Shown here in pieces: positions 24,856 through 34,084 of a DNA stretch of 51,276 nt. The notes beneath the pieces were generated by a model. It worked only from the letters and a program-made list of their open reading frames with translations, was not told the origin of the DNA and did not search any database. This stretch comes from an uncultured Tateyamaria sp. (GTDB taxonomy: Bacteria; Pseudomonadota; Alphaproteobacteria; Rhodobacterales; Rhodobacteraceae): positions 1 through 51,276 of the forward strand of contig CANMVD010000014.1 of NCBI GenBank assembly GCA_947501275.1, written 5' to 3'. Numbering within the stretch: the first letter of the stretch is position 1; each line of letters opens with the position of its first letter. The position numbers were made by a program, and so were the translations under genes.

Positions 24856-26443
24856 AGTCTGGAATGTAGCGGTGCAGGACGGTGTTCATTTCCATGAAGA
24901 CGGATTTGAGACGCTCTTCAGCCTGTTTTTCGGTCTCATTTGGCGCAATTGTCGTCAACAGGCGCACCATGGCGCCATCGGTCCGCCCCTTTGTGACCCC
25001 GTTCCAGAGCAGCCAGAACTTGGCACCCATATCCCAGGCAATGTGGCGACCCTGCTGTTCGAACCAGTAGTACCCAACCATGCGCGTCTGACCTTTCTGG
25101 ATCACGGCGCGGTTCAGGTTGAACTCTTCCGACAGGCCCAATTCCGGAGCGATATCAACGCGTTCGAGCCAGGCGATTTCCCAGCCCGCCCCCGGCAGGC
25201 AAACTTCGGGCGAGTGTGTCCCACCGTCGGCTTGGTCATTGTACCAAGCCATGAACAGGCCGACAGGGGCGGCTGCATTCGGATTGGTCAGTTGGACCGA
25301 ATGATAGTCATCGGCTCCCAGCACGATCTCGACGCTTTCACCCAGAGGCATGTTTTCGGACGAGCGCCAGTCCCCCAAGGTGCGCGGGAAAATGGCAAAG
25401 GGGTCGCGGGCCACATCCACCTGAGCCACGTCAGGTTTGGCGTGCCATGCCGCAACGCTGCCCACGGTGACCAGCGTGCAAATGATCAAGGCGCGCGAGG
25501 GCTGGACCAGTGTCAGGCGCATCGCCTGCGTGCCAAGGCCCGAGGTTTCCAGATCCAGCGCATCTGCCAGGGACATTTTCTCGGGATTGAACCGCAGCAT
25601 GATCCACGCCAGCATGAACAGCAGCACGATACAGATCATGAAGATCACCCAGCCTTCAAAGAAGTGGGTGAAACCTTCGAGATGTTCGACACCCCAGTGC
25701 TGCGCAATCCAGCCCGCAACGGCAATCCGGACCGAGTTCATCATGACGGTGATGGGCGCTGCGGCCAGCAGCAGCACGGCCTTGTGCCACATCGGCCCTT
25801 TGTAGAGCACGGCAAAGATGTAGGAGAAGGACAGGATCGGGAACAGGTAGTTCAGACCCGAACAGGCCTCGGCCACGTGCAGCTTGAGCGCCCCGAGATC
25901 GATGATGTTGCCCTCAAGGTAAACCGGCACATTGATCTGTTGCAGGATCCATACCCCGAATTCCGAGGATACCTTCTGCAGCCATGTCGACATCTTGTAG
26001 TAAAACACATCCGGTAGCGGCAGCATGTAGACAAGGTGCAGCACGGGGGGCCAGAAATGCTTGCCCACGCGCCAGCCAAACGAGATCAGCAGCACAGCCC
26101 CGACCCACAGGATCAGGGCATAGGCGACGATATCGTCGATCTTGCTGAACTTGCCGATCAGGGCAAAAGCCAGGGAAAGACCCAAGAGCCACAGGCCAGG
26201 GGTCCGGTCCGGCACATCTCCATAATTGGCGGGGACCTCTTTCAGTTGGCGCAGGAACAGCAGGGCTGACAGCACCGGGATAAGGGGGCCGTGACTGTAT
26301 TCAGGCAGTTGCCATGCCTTGAGCAGGGCCTCGATGCCTTCCCAATAGAAGATAACGGCTGAGATTGTGGCGATGAGCAGCCAGAACAGTCCGGGATTGA
26401 GAAAGGACGAAAGCGAACGGTTTTCAGGATTTAAATACGTCAT
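24854..26443 (-). CDS. xrtD: VPLPA-CTERM exosortase XrtD, fused to EpsI domain
   Basis: 529-aa membrane protease/transpeptidase. The exosortase part (1-280) has ~8 membrane helices and the catalytic triad: Cys194 in A-E-A-C-S-G-L, Arg239 in N-S-V-R-I-A, His260 in G-F-T-H-F-F-E-G. The EpsI part (~320-529) has H-S-P-E-V-C-L-P-G-A-G-W at 410-421. The fused form together with a VPLPA-CTERM protein on the plasmid fits XrtD of Rhodobacterales, which cuts proteins with that C-terminal signal and is tied to EPS loci. Convergent with the kinase gene; its upstream neighbour is a large beta-helix protein gene on the same strand, 258 bases away. Confidence 0.92.
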   Translation of the reverse strand: MTYLNPENRSLSSFLNPGLFWLLIATISAVIFYWEGIEALLKAWQLPEYSHGPLIPVLSALLFLRQLKEVPANYGDVPDRTPGLWLLGLSLAFALIGKFSKIDDIVAYALILWVGAVLLISFGWRVGKHFWPPVLHLVYMLPLPDVFYYKMSTWLQKVSSEFGVWILQQINVPVYLEGNIIDLGALKLHVAEACSGLNYLFPILSFSYIFAVLYKGPMWHKAVLLLAAAPITVMMNSVRIAVAGWIAQHWGVEHLEGFTHFFEGWVIFMICIVLLFMLAWIMLRFNPEKMSLADALDLETSGLGTQAMRLTLVQPSRALIICTLVTVGSVAAWHAKPDVAQVDVARDPFAIFPRTLGDWRSSENMPLGESVEIVLGADDYHSVQLTNPNAAAPVGLFMAWYNDQADGGTHSPEVCLPGAGWEIAWLERVDIAPELGLSEEFNLNRAVIQKGQTRMVGYYWFEQQGRHIAWDMGAKFWLLWNGVTKGRTDGAMVRLLTTIAPNETEKQAEERLKSVFMEMNTVLHRYIPD

Positions 26444-26701
26444 GGGTCGGAACGGCCCTTACAAAATATATGGTTGTTGGCCGCAATTGGGCAGCAATCG
26501 AACTGTTGGTGCTATTATACCAATAAACATGGCAAATACAGGAAAACCGTGTGTGGTCGGCATGACATTTTCGAGGGGTTCTCGCGGGGCGGGAAACGTC
26601 GATACGTCCCTGCCAGATCCTTCATTGATCCGGTATGTCCGGTTGCGACCGTTGGGCGGCTGTGAACAATGCCTGACCTATATGGCGATACGCAGCAGGG
26701 T

Positions 26702-29701
26702 TTAGGCTGCGTCTTCCATGTCCTCTTCGGGATCGTCCGTGGGATCGGTCTCGGAATATTCACCCTGTCCTTCTGTCAGCGCCGCCCAGACGGTGGCCGC
26801 CTCTGGCTCCTGCACATCGGGGGCATCATCCGCGCTGCCGCTGATCGTTTCGATCTGCGTTTGCCCGGTGCCATCCCCGATGGCTGTGACGCTGAACGTG
26901 ACAGTGTCGGTGCTGTAGTCAAAGGTGATGGTTGCATCCTGAGTGTCATCAAGGCCAAGCAGTTCGATTTCGTCAAAGGCACCTGTGATCTCGTCCGCCA
27001 CAATCAGCGTGTCGTCAAAGGCGATCCCGCCAAGGGCGGTAATATCAATGCCGAGAATCCCGCCATTCACCGCCACCTGTGAGGTGACATCGCTGCCATC
27101 CTGATCGTAGTGACCCGAACGGAACTCCGTGATTGCGCTGAAGCCATCGGCGTCCGCGACAAAATCAAGCCGGGCCCCGGTCTCGACTTGCAGCGTTGCC
27201 TCTTCTCCAGTCTCGCCATCAAAGCCGACTTTCGCGTTGCTGCCGGTCACTGTGACGCTGCTGCCATCAGACAGGGTCACATCTGCGCCTGCTTCGGCCA
27301 GAATGGCCTGTGCGTTGTCCGTGATATCCAGATCAAACAGCCCATCCAATGCGCCTGTATTGGCAAAGCGCCCACCGTCCACATCGATATCCAGCACGTC
27401 GCTTCCGGAATAGCCGTCGATCCAAAGCTGACCGGCATTGTCGATGGACAACTGGCCCCCGTCCGCACCAACGGAAAAGACATTGTCGACCTGCAGATAG
27501 CCATGGGTAAGTGTCAACGACCCGCCAGAGCCGAGGTCAAGGTTCTCCAGCGTCGTGGTGCCGCCATAGATGACCCAGTTGCCACCCAGATCGACGCTGT
27601 CACCGTCGACTGTGCCGGGCAGGTCCTCGCTGTCCCAGTTCAACCGGTTGTCCCAGCGGATGCCGTCGCCCAGATCATTGGGCACAAAGCGCAAGGTTGT
27701 GCTGTCGTCACGGACTGCGTCATCATCGGATGTGATGCCAAACCCGTCCTGGAAATACTTGATGATGACATCGGCATCGACCAGATCGGGCAGGCCATCT
27801 GCGTACTGAGCCCGCAGGAAATCTGCCAAGTCCGCCAGTTCGGCATCCGGCAGCCCCAAGAGGTCAGCCGTGAAGTTCTCGATGGTGGTCTGGTCCAGCA
27901 GGGTTGGATCAAGGCCATCGACGTTGGCATCTTCGGCGTTGTCCCGGCTGTCTGGAAGGGTCCAGCTATAAACGATCGTGTCGTTGAAATAGAAATCAGC
28001 GGCTTCTGTCGAGACAAAGGCCTGTGTGCCTTGCGTGTCGACATAACCGTCGGGAAAGTCCGGGGTGGTGCCGGGTTCCAGAAGGTGCGCGGTGATATTG
28101 TTGAGCAACGTGGATTGCAGCCCGACATTGTGCACCGCCCACGTGGTGGCACCTTCGAATTCAGATACGGCGTGGAAGCCACCGGAGGTCACGACGTTAT
28201 CGGTATAAAGCGTAAAGAAGCCTGTCCGCGCGTCCTCACCGTCTACCGCGTCACCGCCCAGAAAGTTCACCCCGATGTTGTTGCCAGCAAAGATGTTGTC
28301 CTCGATGAAACCACCGGGACGGATTTGCGCACCAAAGGAGGCGCCGCGCAAAACGATATTGTCGCGGAAGGTGATGTCACCCGCATCTCGGTTCACATAG
28401 ACGTTGTGGTTCAGAAAACTGGGTGGCTGACCTGAATCGGCGCTGCCATTATAGTCGTAATCCAGCTCAAAACCGTTCAGGTCAAAGAAGTTGTTTTCCA
28501 GCAGAACGCCTTGGGAATAGTTGATGAAAATTCCCTGGACCCGGTCTGCCCACGCATCCCAAGTGTCACCGCCAAGCGTAGGTTCTTCTGTATGGCTGTC
28601 GGTGATTTCAGAATCTCTGAGTGTAACAGCACCGTCGTGCTGAAACGCGATTTCGTTGCCGTTATTGTCAATCCCATCAAAGATATAGTTGCCACCTTCG
28701 AGGGTCTGGAAGGTATCTCCCAAGGCGATGTCGCGGATGACTATATTGGCGCTGTCAGCTTGGTATATGCGCAACTGGCCGCTCAGGACCGGCGGTGTGC
28801 CGTCGCCATACGATCCGATATAAAGGGGGTGCAGCTCGCTTTCGCCCTCGGCCCCTTCGTTGATGAGGCGACCGACGTCGTATTCGTATCCTTTCTCAAA
28901 CAACAACCAATGCGATCCGGGTTCTGTGTCAAACCCCGTCAGTTCGCTCCAAAGCACTTGTCCTGCTTCATCGTCAAGGGCGGTGTCTGGTGACTTTCCG
29001 TAGATACTGTCGGCGAGCCATGCGCCGGTGATCTGGGATTCTTCCAACCCTTCCAAATCGGCGATCTCGGCACGTGACAGGGCGAGATCGCCCCCGGTGA
29101 CATGGACAACCTGGTGATTGTCACCATGTTCGATGACAAGCTCTCCGTCGTCGTCGGTTTCCAGCATGTAAAAATCACCGGACCCCCAGCCTGCCTGCTG
29201 CGTCGAGGCGGCGACATTGGCCGTTGCGGAAATGGTTTCCGTGGATCCATCCGCAAAGGTAACTTCGTAGGTGAATTCCAACGCCCCGGCGAAATCGTTT
29301 GCCTCCGGGTTGCTCAGAACAAGCGCGAGTGTGTTGTCGGGGTTCACCGTTACATTCCCGACATCCGGCCCTTCGATGATCCTGACAGATGCAATATCGC
29401 CATCATCTGATGCGGTCAGCGTGCTGACACGTCCTCCGTCCACATCCACCGTGACGGTGCCGTCCACTGTAATAGGTGTATCTGGCACGTCAGGCGTATC
29501 GGGTGTGTCAGGTGTGTCGGGAACATCCGGCGTATCTGGCACGTCAGGTGTATCGGGAACATCAGGCGTGTCGGGCTCATCGGGAGGATCCAAGACGTCA
29601 GGCTCTGCCGGCGTGCTTGTGCCGCTGTCCTTTGATCCACCTGATCCACCAGCAAAACCAGCCGTTGCAAAAACACCCAGCAACATGAATAGGTAATTCA
29701 T
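26702..29701 (-). CDS. Large right-handed beta-helix surface protein with Pro-Asp linker
   Basis: 999-aa protein. The start is ATG 29701, with AAAGGG seven bases upstream. A short hydrophobic N-terminus (MNYLFMLLGVFATAGFAGG) leads to a Gly/Ser tract and a P-D-T-P-D-V repeat (residues 41-76). An immunoglobulin-like domain follows (~78-170), then a right-handed parallel beta-helix (~260-560) with repeated N-I-V-I-R-D-I-A-L-G, V-T-L-R-D-S-E-I and G-V-L-L-E-N-N-F-F-D-L-N-G units, as in pectate-lyase-like folds. A beta-rich region and an acidic tail (E-E-D-M-E-D-A-A) end it. Possible roles are EPS binding, a lyase or an epimerase; no catalytic residues could be assigned. It has no VPLPA signal. 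Confidence 0.85.
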   Translation of the reverse strand: MNYLFMLLGVFATAGFAGGSGGSKDSGTSTPAEPDVLDPPDEPDTPDVPDTPDVPDTPDVPDTPDTPDTPDVPDTPITVDGTVTVDVDGGRVSTLTASDDGDIASVRIIEGPDVGNVTVNPDNTLALVLSNPEANDFAGALEFTYEVTFADGSTETISATANVAASTQQAGWGSGDFYMLETDDDGELVIEHGDNHQVVHVTGGDLALSRAEIADLEGLEESQITGAWLADSIYGKSPDTALDDEAGQVLWSELTGFDTEPGSHWLLFEKGYEYDVGRLINEGAEGESELHPLYIGSYGDGTPPVLSGQLRIYQADSANIVIRDIALGDTFQTLEGGNYIFDGIDNNGNEIAFQHDGAVTLRDSEITDSHTEEPTLGGDTWDAWADRVQGIFINYSQGVLLENNFFDLNGFELDYDYNGSADSGQPPSFLNHNVYVNRDAGDITFRDNIVLRGASFGAQIRPGGFIEDNIFAGNNIGVNFLGGDAVDGEDARTGFFTLYTDNVVTSGGFHAVSEFEGATTWAVHNVGLQSTLLNNITAHLLEPGTTPDFPDGYVDTQGTQAFVSTEAADFYFNDTIVYSWTLPDSRDNAEDANVDGLDPTLLDQTTIENFTADLLGLPDAELADLADFLRAQYADGLPDLVDADVIIKYFQDGFGITSDDDAVRDDSTTLRFVPNDLGDGIRWDNRLNWDSEDLPGTVDGDSVDLGGNWVIYGGTTTLENLDLGSGGSLTLTHGYLQVDNVFSVGADGGQLSIDNAGQLWIDGYSGSDVLDIDVDGGRFANTGALDGLFDLDITDNAQAILAEAGADVTLSDGSSVTVTGSNAKVGFDGETGEEATLQVETGARLDFVADADGFSAITEFRSGHYDQDGSDVTSQVAVNGGILGIDITALGGIAFDDTLIVADEITGAFDEIELLGLDDTQDATITFDYSTDTVTFSVTAIGDGTGQTQIETISGSADDAPDVQEPEAATVWAALTEGQGEYSETDPTDDPEEDMEDAA
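29474..29581 (-). repeat. Short tandem repeat encoding Pro-Asp-Thr/Val linker
   Basis: About 108 bp of imperfect 9- and 18-bp units coding for P-D-T-P-D-V copies. Units differ mostly at silent positions, so they are old or selected for the protein. Such tracts can change length by slippage and act as a rigid, negatively charged stalk through the cell wall or capsule. Confidence 0.8.
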
Positions 29702-30169
29702 CCTGTATCCCTTTACGGGTCCTTGCCGACTTAAGGCTTGGCGCTGAGGCGCCGTGACCGATCCGGCCCACAAGAACTGTCTGCTACGATTTTTTTTATC
29801 TTTAGGTTGAACCGTGTCCTGCCGACGAATGAAGGCGTGGCCGTGAAAAATAAATGTTAAATTTGAGACGCATTGGATCTGGCGCGTTGTCGGCGGCGAT
29901 AGGCACAAGAAACAGAGCGTAACCGGCGGAAATCCGCCCGTGACGGCCTTTAAGCCACAGATTCTGACGTGCTGAAGATCTTGCCCGATGTGCTTTGTAT
30001 GGACCCTCAAATGCCGTGTGATCTGCTGAGATCGCTAAAGACCGGGCGCAGAATAGGTCAAAGCTGGGCAAAGACGGTCCCACCCGTTACGGATGCGGGC
30101 AGGGTGACAAACGCGACGTGTTTGACCGCTCAGAACGGCATGATTTTTGAAGGCAGACATTTATCTACT
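29702..30169. other. Intergenic region between divergent genes
   Basis: 468 bp between the beta-helix gene (left, minus) and a sulfotransferase gene (right, plus). It contains a T8 run (about 29790), an AT-rich part at 29847-29865, and small hairpins GGCGC-TGAG-GCGCC (near 29740) and GGCGGA-AA-TCCGCC (near 29925). The plus frame is open from 29969, but nothing before residue 68 resembles a protein family. No promoter could be set with confidence. Confidence 0.5.
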
Positions 30170-31120
30170 ATGACTGAGACCGCCGCTCCCCCGTCACGAT
30201 CTGTTTCCAAGGCCTGGCCAGACTTTTTCATTGTTGGGGCCCCCAAATGTGCCACCTCAAGTCTGCACGCTTTGCTGATCCAGCATCCGGATATCTTTAT
30301 GTGCAGCCCCAAAGAGCCGCATTTCTTTTCCACGGACTTGCCGGGGTTGGCCGAGGTGGATGACATCGCGGGCTATGAGGCCCTTTTTGCCGCTGCCCCT
30401 GACGGCGCATGTCTGGGTGAGGCGTCAGCCTTTTATCTGATGAGTGAGGATGCCCCCGCGCGCATTCATGCCGCCAACCCCGAGGCCCGGATCATCCTGT
30501 CATTGCGCAATCCGGCAGATGCGACGCGGTCGTGGTATCATCAGTTGCGCGATGGCTTTCGTGAGGACCAGACCGCGTTTCAAGCATCCTGGGATTTGCA
30601 GGAGGCTCGCGCCAAGGGAGAGCGGTTGCCGCCCTATTGCCCCGAGCCGAGACAGCTACAGTACCGCGAGATCTACAGCTACGCAGATCAGGTTGCGCGG
30701 TATCTGGATGTGTTTGGGCCTGAACAGGTGCTGATCCTGCGTTTCGAAGAGATCAAGCAAGACTCTGATGCCGTCATTACCCGTATTCTCGATTTCCTCC
30801 GGTTAGAGCCGTTTTCAGAGTCTATTGCCCTGCCCAAGACCAATACCCGACGCCAGGCGCGGTTTCCTTGGCTGATACAATTGATCAGTGCGCCTCCGCC
30901 TGTGCTGCGTCCGCTGGTTGGCCCGGCCAAGCGAGTTTTGAACGCTGTCGGGATCAAACCAAGCGTCGTTATGATGAAACACCTGTCCCGCCCCGCAGAG
31001 GCTGCGCCACAAACACAAGCAGACCCCGATTTCCGCAAGACGCTTCTGACGGCTTTTGCAGCAGATATAGATCGGCTGGAGGAACTGATTGAAGCGGATC
31101 TTTCGGAGTGGCGGACATGA
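30170..31120 (+). CDS. Sulfotransferase (PAPS-dependent), second copy
   Basis: 316-aa sulfotransferase. It has F-F-I-V-G-A-P-K-C-A-T-S-S-L (residues ~19-32), the phosphosulfate loop, then S-P-K-E-P-H-F-F-S. The 3'-phosphate motif is I-I-L-S-L-R-N-P-A-D-A-T-R-S-W-Y-H (~110-126), followed by L-I-L-R-F-E-E-I. ATG 30170 was picked because the family domain begins right after; an ATG at 30140 and a longer open frame are alternatives, and no Shine-Dalgarno is convincing. Only ~25-35% like the copy at 4246 by eye, so it is not a recent duplication. Followed by a GT4 gene on the same strand. Confidence 0.9.
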   Translation: MTETAAPPSRSVSKAWPDFFIVGAPKCATSSLHALLIQHPDIFMCSPKEPHFFSTDLPGLAEVDDIAGYEALFAAAPDGACLGEASAFYLMSEDAPARIHAANPEARIILSLRNPADATRSWYHQLRDGFREDQTAFQASWDLQEARAKGERLPPYCPEPRQLQYREIYSYADQVARYLDVFGPEQVLILRFEEIKQDSDAVITRILDFLRLEPFSESIALPKTNTRRQARFPWLIQLISAPPPVLRPLVGPAKRVLNAVGIKPSVVMMKHLSRPAEAAPQTQADPDFRKTLLTAFAADIDRLEELIEADLSEWRT

Positions 31121-31209
31121 GAGGAGCCTATTGATGCCGCGCCTTGTTGATATAGGCCGAGATCTGGAAAAGGGCGCTATGAGCGGCCCATGGCGGGCAA
31201 AGCAACACC

Positions 31210-32496
31210 ATGTCTAAACCCTCTGTCCTCTTGATTGCCGAAGCGGCCAACCCCGAATGGGTGAGTGTGCCCTTGATCGGTTGGTCCGTCGCTGCCGCGT
31301 TGCGACAGGTGGCGGATGTGCATCTGGTCACGCAAGTGCGCAACCGCGAAGCCATTCAGCGGCAGGGCTGGGTGGAAGGGCAGGACTTTACGGCCATCGA
31401 CACCGAAGCTGTGACCAAGCCGATCTGGCAGGCGAGCCAGGTGCTGCGCATGGGCAAGGGCAAGGGCTGGACGTTGAACACCGCGATCAACAGCCTGCTT
31501 TATCCCTATTTCGAAAACCAAGTCTGGAAGACATTCGGCCCGGCCCTGAAGGCGGGTAAATATGATCTGGTGCACCGGGTCACACCGCTGACACCTACGG
31601 CCGTGTCCCCGATTGCCAAGCGGTGCGCGCGGGCCGGGGTGCCCTTTGTGCTGGGTCCGCTCAATGGCGGTGTGCCCTGGCCGGCTGGTTTTGATGCGGA
31701 ACGGCGACGTGAACGGGAATGGCTGTCTTATGTGCGCAGGCTCTACAAGTTGAAGCCGGGGCGGGGGGCCATGTTTCGGGCAACGTCTGCGATCATGGCA
31801 GGTTCGCGCCACACCGCCAGCGAAATCCCGGCCCCGTTTCAGGACAAGGTGCTGTGGCTGCCCGAGAATGCCATCGACCTTGAGCGGTTCAATCAGCGCA
31901 GCGCGCAGGACATCTCGGGGCCTCTGCGGGGGTGCTTCATTGGGCGGATGGTGCCTTATAAAGGTCCGGATATGTTGCTGGAGGCTGCTGCACCGCATCT
32001 GGCTTCGGGGCGGATGGTGCTGGACATGGTGGGGGATGGCCCGATGCGGCCCAGCCTTGAGGCCAAGGCGCGCGAGCTGGGTGTGGCCGGGGCCGTGACC
32101 TTTCATGGTCAGGTGCCCCATGACGCAGTGCAGGATATTGCGGTACGCGCCAACCTTCTGACATTCCCCTCGATCCGCGAGTTTGGCGGCGGGGTTGTGC
32201 TGGAGGCGATGGCCCTTGGTGTTGTGCCGCTGATTGTCGATTATGCTGGCCCGGGAGAGCTTGTGACCCCGGACACCGCCCTGACAGTGCCGATTGGGCG
32301 GCGCGACCAGATCATTGCAGATCTTGGAGCTACGTTTGATCGGATCGTGGCAGACCCGTCTGGGCTGCCAGAGATGGGGGCAAGGGCCTATGAACGGGCG
32401 CAGGCCCACTTCACTTGGCCCGCCAAGGCACAGCAGATTTTACGGGCTTACGAGTGGGCTTTGGCTCCCGTTGGGAATCCTCCGGAACTGATTTGA
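31210..32496 (+). CDS. Glycosyltransferase family 4
   Basis: 428-aa GT-B enzyme. The N-terminal domain has L-I-A-E-A-A-N-P-E-W-V-S-V-P-L-I-G-W, and F-V-L-G-P-L-N-G-G-V-P-W-P lies near residue 145. The C-terminal GT4 domain has G-R-M-V-P-Y-K-G-P-D-M-L-L-E-A-A, then F-P-S-I-R-E-F-G-G-G-V-V-L-E-A-M-A-L-G-V-V-P-L (the E-x7-E motif). The N-terminal G-P-L-N-G-G loop is typical of the subset acting on lipid-linked EPS intermediates. Donor sugar unknown. About 90 bases after the sulfotransferase gene, possibly cotranscribed. Confidence 0.92.
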   Translation: MSKPSVLLIAEAANPEWVSVPLIGWSVAAALRQVADVHLVTQVRNREAIQRQGWVEGQDFTAIDTEAVTKPIWQASQVLRMGKGKGWTLNTAINSLLYPYFENQVWKTFGPALKAGKYDLVHRVTPLTPTAVSPIAKRCARAGVPFVLGPLNGGVPWPAGFDAERRREREWLSYVRRLYKLKPGRGAMFRATSAIMAGSRHTASEIPAPFQDKVLWLPENAIDLERFNQRSAQDISGPLRGCFIGRMVPYKGPDMLLEAAAPHLASGRMVLDMVGDGPMRPSLEAKARELGVAGAVTFHGQVPHDAVQDIAVRANLLTFPSIREFGGGVVLEAMALGVVPLIVDYAGPGELVTPDTALTVPIGRRDQIIADLGATFDRIVADPSGLPEMGARAYERAQAHFTWPAKAQQILRAYEWALAPVGNPPELI

Positions 32497-32506
32497 TATC
32501 AGTGCC

Positions 32507-33502
32507 TTAAGGCGCTTCGAACTCTGGCAGGCTGAGATCGATCAACAGGCCGCGGTGGTTGGAGTTCAGATGCTCTCCGAATGGGGAAAGTGCGGCAAGG
32601 CGCGTGCCGTTATGCACCAGGGCCAGATCAATCGGCACACCCCAGTTTCCGGCAGCAGCTGGCCATGTCCCGAGTGGACGCCGAGAAGCCTTCATGCCTG
32701 TTTCCCGCAGCAATGTGGTGATCTGTCTGGACCATGGCGCCGCATTGAAGTCGCCCACGGCAAGTACGGGGAGGTTCAACCAGTCATACTGGCCTCGCAG
32801 CCGCCGGATCTCGGTGCCGGCGATGCCGCTGAACCATGGCTTCACCAAGTGTGAGGCGGCAATAAAGAAGGGTTGCCCATTGCGTGCTTCAAGTTCGGTC
32901 ACGACATAGCGCCCTGGCCATACCGGGTTCAGGGACAGTCGCCAGTGACGGCGCACGGGCAGGCGGGTTGCCACCACGATCTCACAATCATCCAGTGTGC
33001 ACGAGCTCAGAATATCGTAATGACGTGCCAAGCGGGGCAGGGCGCTTCGGATGCCCGCTGCTTCGGTGAATACAAGCACGTCGGCCTCTGCTTCCAGAAC
33101 GGCCGTGGCAATCCGATCCGCATAGGCGGCGTTGACGCGCAGGACATTAAAGAAAACCACGCGTGCCGCGACATCGTTCTGCGGGACCAAGGGCAGGCTG
33201 TGCGCATGGTGCAAGCGCACGAGATCGCCCGCCCCCAGAAGCGCCCCGAATGTCAGGGCATATGCGATCCTGCGCGCCCCAAGACCCCAGATCGCAATGG
33301 CACCAATACAGACGATGACCAGTAGCCACGGCGCAAGGCTGTCAACGATCCGCCCCAGCGGGCCGATAGGTGTCTCCGAAGGGATATAGCGTGCCCCAAG
33401 CGCACAAAGGAGTGCCAGAGCAAGCCATCCCGTCAGGAGCCCGATCAGGACACCGGACCAGTGCTGATCCCGTTGTTCACCCTGTGCTTTATGTTTGGTC
33501 AC
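32507..33502 (-). CDS. Endonuclease/exonuclease/phosphatase-family membrane protein
   Basis: 331-aa protein starting with GTG 33502. Three hydrophobic segments in the first ~95 residues are followed by an EEP-fold domain: V-V-F-F-N-V-L-R-V-N (~116), V-L-V-F-T-E-A-A-G (metal-binding Glu), L-P-V-L-A-V-G-D-F-N-A-A-P-W-S (catalytic D-x-N), P-I-D-L-A-L-V-H, and S-N-H-R-G-L-L-I-D-L at the end (the S-D-H-like motif with Asn for Asp). Membrane-tethered members of this family are common and mostly uncharacterised; nuclease, lipid phosphatase and glycan roles are all possible. It is convergent with the GT4 gene, ten bases away. Confidence 0.9.
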   Translation of the reverse strand: MTKHKAQGEQRDQHWSGVLIGLLTGWLALALLCALGARYIPSETPIGPLGRIVDSLAPWLLVIVCIGAIAIWGLGARRIAYALTFGALLGAGDLVRLHHAHSLPLVPQNDVAARVVFFNVLRVNAAYADRIATAVLEAEADVLVFTEAAGIRSALPRLARHYDILSSCTLDDCEIVVATRLPVRRHWRLSLNPVWPGRYVVTELEARNGQPFFIAASHLVKPWFSGIAGTEIRRLRGQYDWLNLPVLAVGDFNAAPWSRQITTLLRETGMKASRRPLGTWPAAAGNWGVPIDLALVHNGTRLAALSPFGEHLNSNHRGLLIDLSLPEFEAP

Positions 33503-34084
33503 GGTACACCGGCATATGTTTGAAATAACTGTAAAATATCTTGGTTTCTGGGCAGTGGTAGCAGGGGTGTCATATCCAAAGTATCTGACGTCTCAAGATG
33601 TTCACCTGACAGAGTTTGGATCAACGGTCCATGCTTGGCCAAGAGCCACGCCAACAGAACGAAATGGTGCGCAATGGGATGGCGGGGGTGAGGCCAGGAA
33701 GACTGCGCAGGAGCGGCGCATTTCGGTAAAGCACTGAAATGCTTGTCTGATGGGCGGATGTATAGGCGATTGAGTGCCTACCACAGGTAGAATTCAGCGG
33801 GTTTTCGCACAGCTGACTTGGGGTGCAACAAAGCATTTCGAACTGAGGGATATATCGGCTAGCGCCCGAGTGATTCGGTTTGCGGACGCTGGAATGTTTC
33901 CCGTGCCGCTACAATCCCACCCATTTTGCCTAAAAATACAGACGCGAATTCTCGCTATGCGTGAGTTTCATAGAATAACGCCGTTGTATGGCTAAAATAT
34001 GGTTATCAAATGTTTAACACGAGGCAGGATTACTGTATTTACACAACAAGAGTTAGTCTCAGTATGCCAAAGGGTTTTATAGAC
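33503..34084. other. Long noncoding region upstream of the VPLPA gene
   Basis: 582 bp between divergent genes. Only short open frames are present, none resembling a protein family. It holds a small inverted repeat CTACC-ACA-GGTAG (33778-33790) and becomes AT-rich after 33920, consistent with a promoter for the VPLPA-CTERM gene near 33990-34050. A long leader or a small RNA is possible; the sequence gives no clear sign of either. Confidence 0.5.

Noticed and set aside
24872..26017. 381-codon plus-strand open frame
   Set aside because: Antisense to xrtD, whose motifs are unambiguous.
27110..28435. 441-codon plus-strand open frame
   Set aside because: Antisense to the 999-aa beta-helix gene; no ribosome site and no family character.
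29474..29581. CRISPR-like array
   Set aside because: The short repeats are contiguous, have no spacers and encode an in-frame Pro-Asp linker.
31177..32409. 410-codon minus-strand open frame
   Set aside because: Antisense to the GT4 gene; Pro/His/Arg-rich translation.
33602..33784. 60-codon frame that might be a transposase remnant
   Set aside because: No transposase motif, inverted repeats or target duplication could be found.
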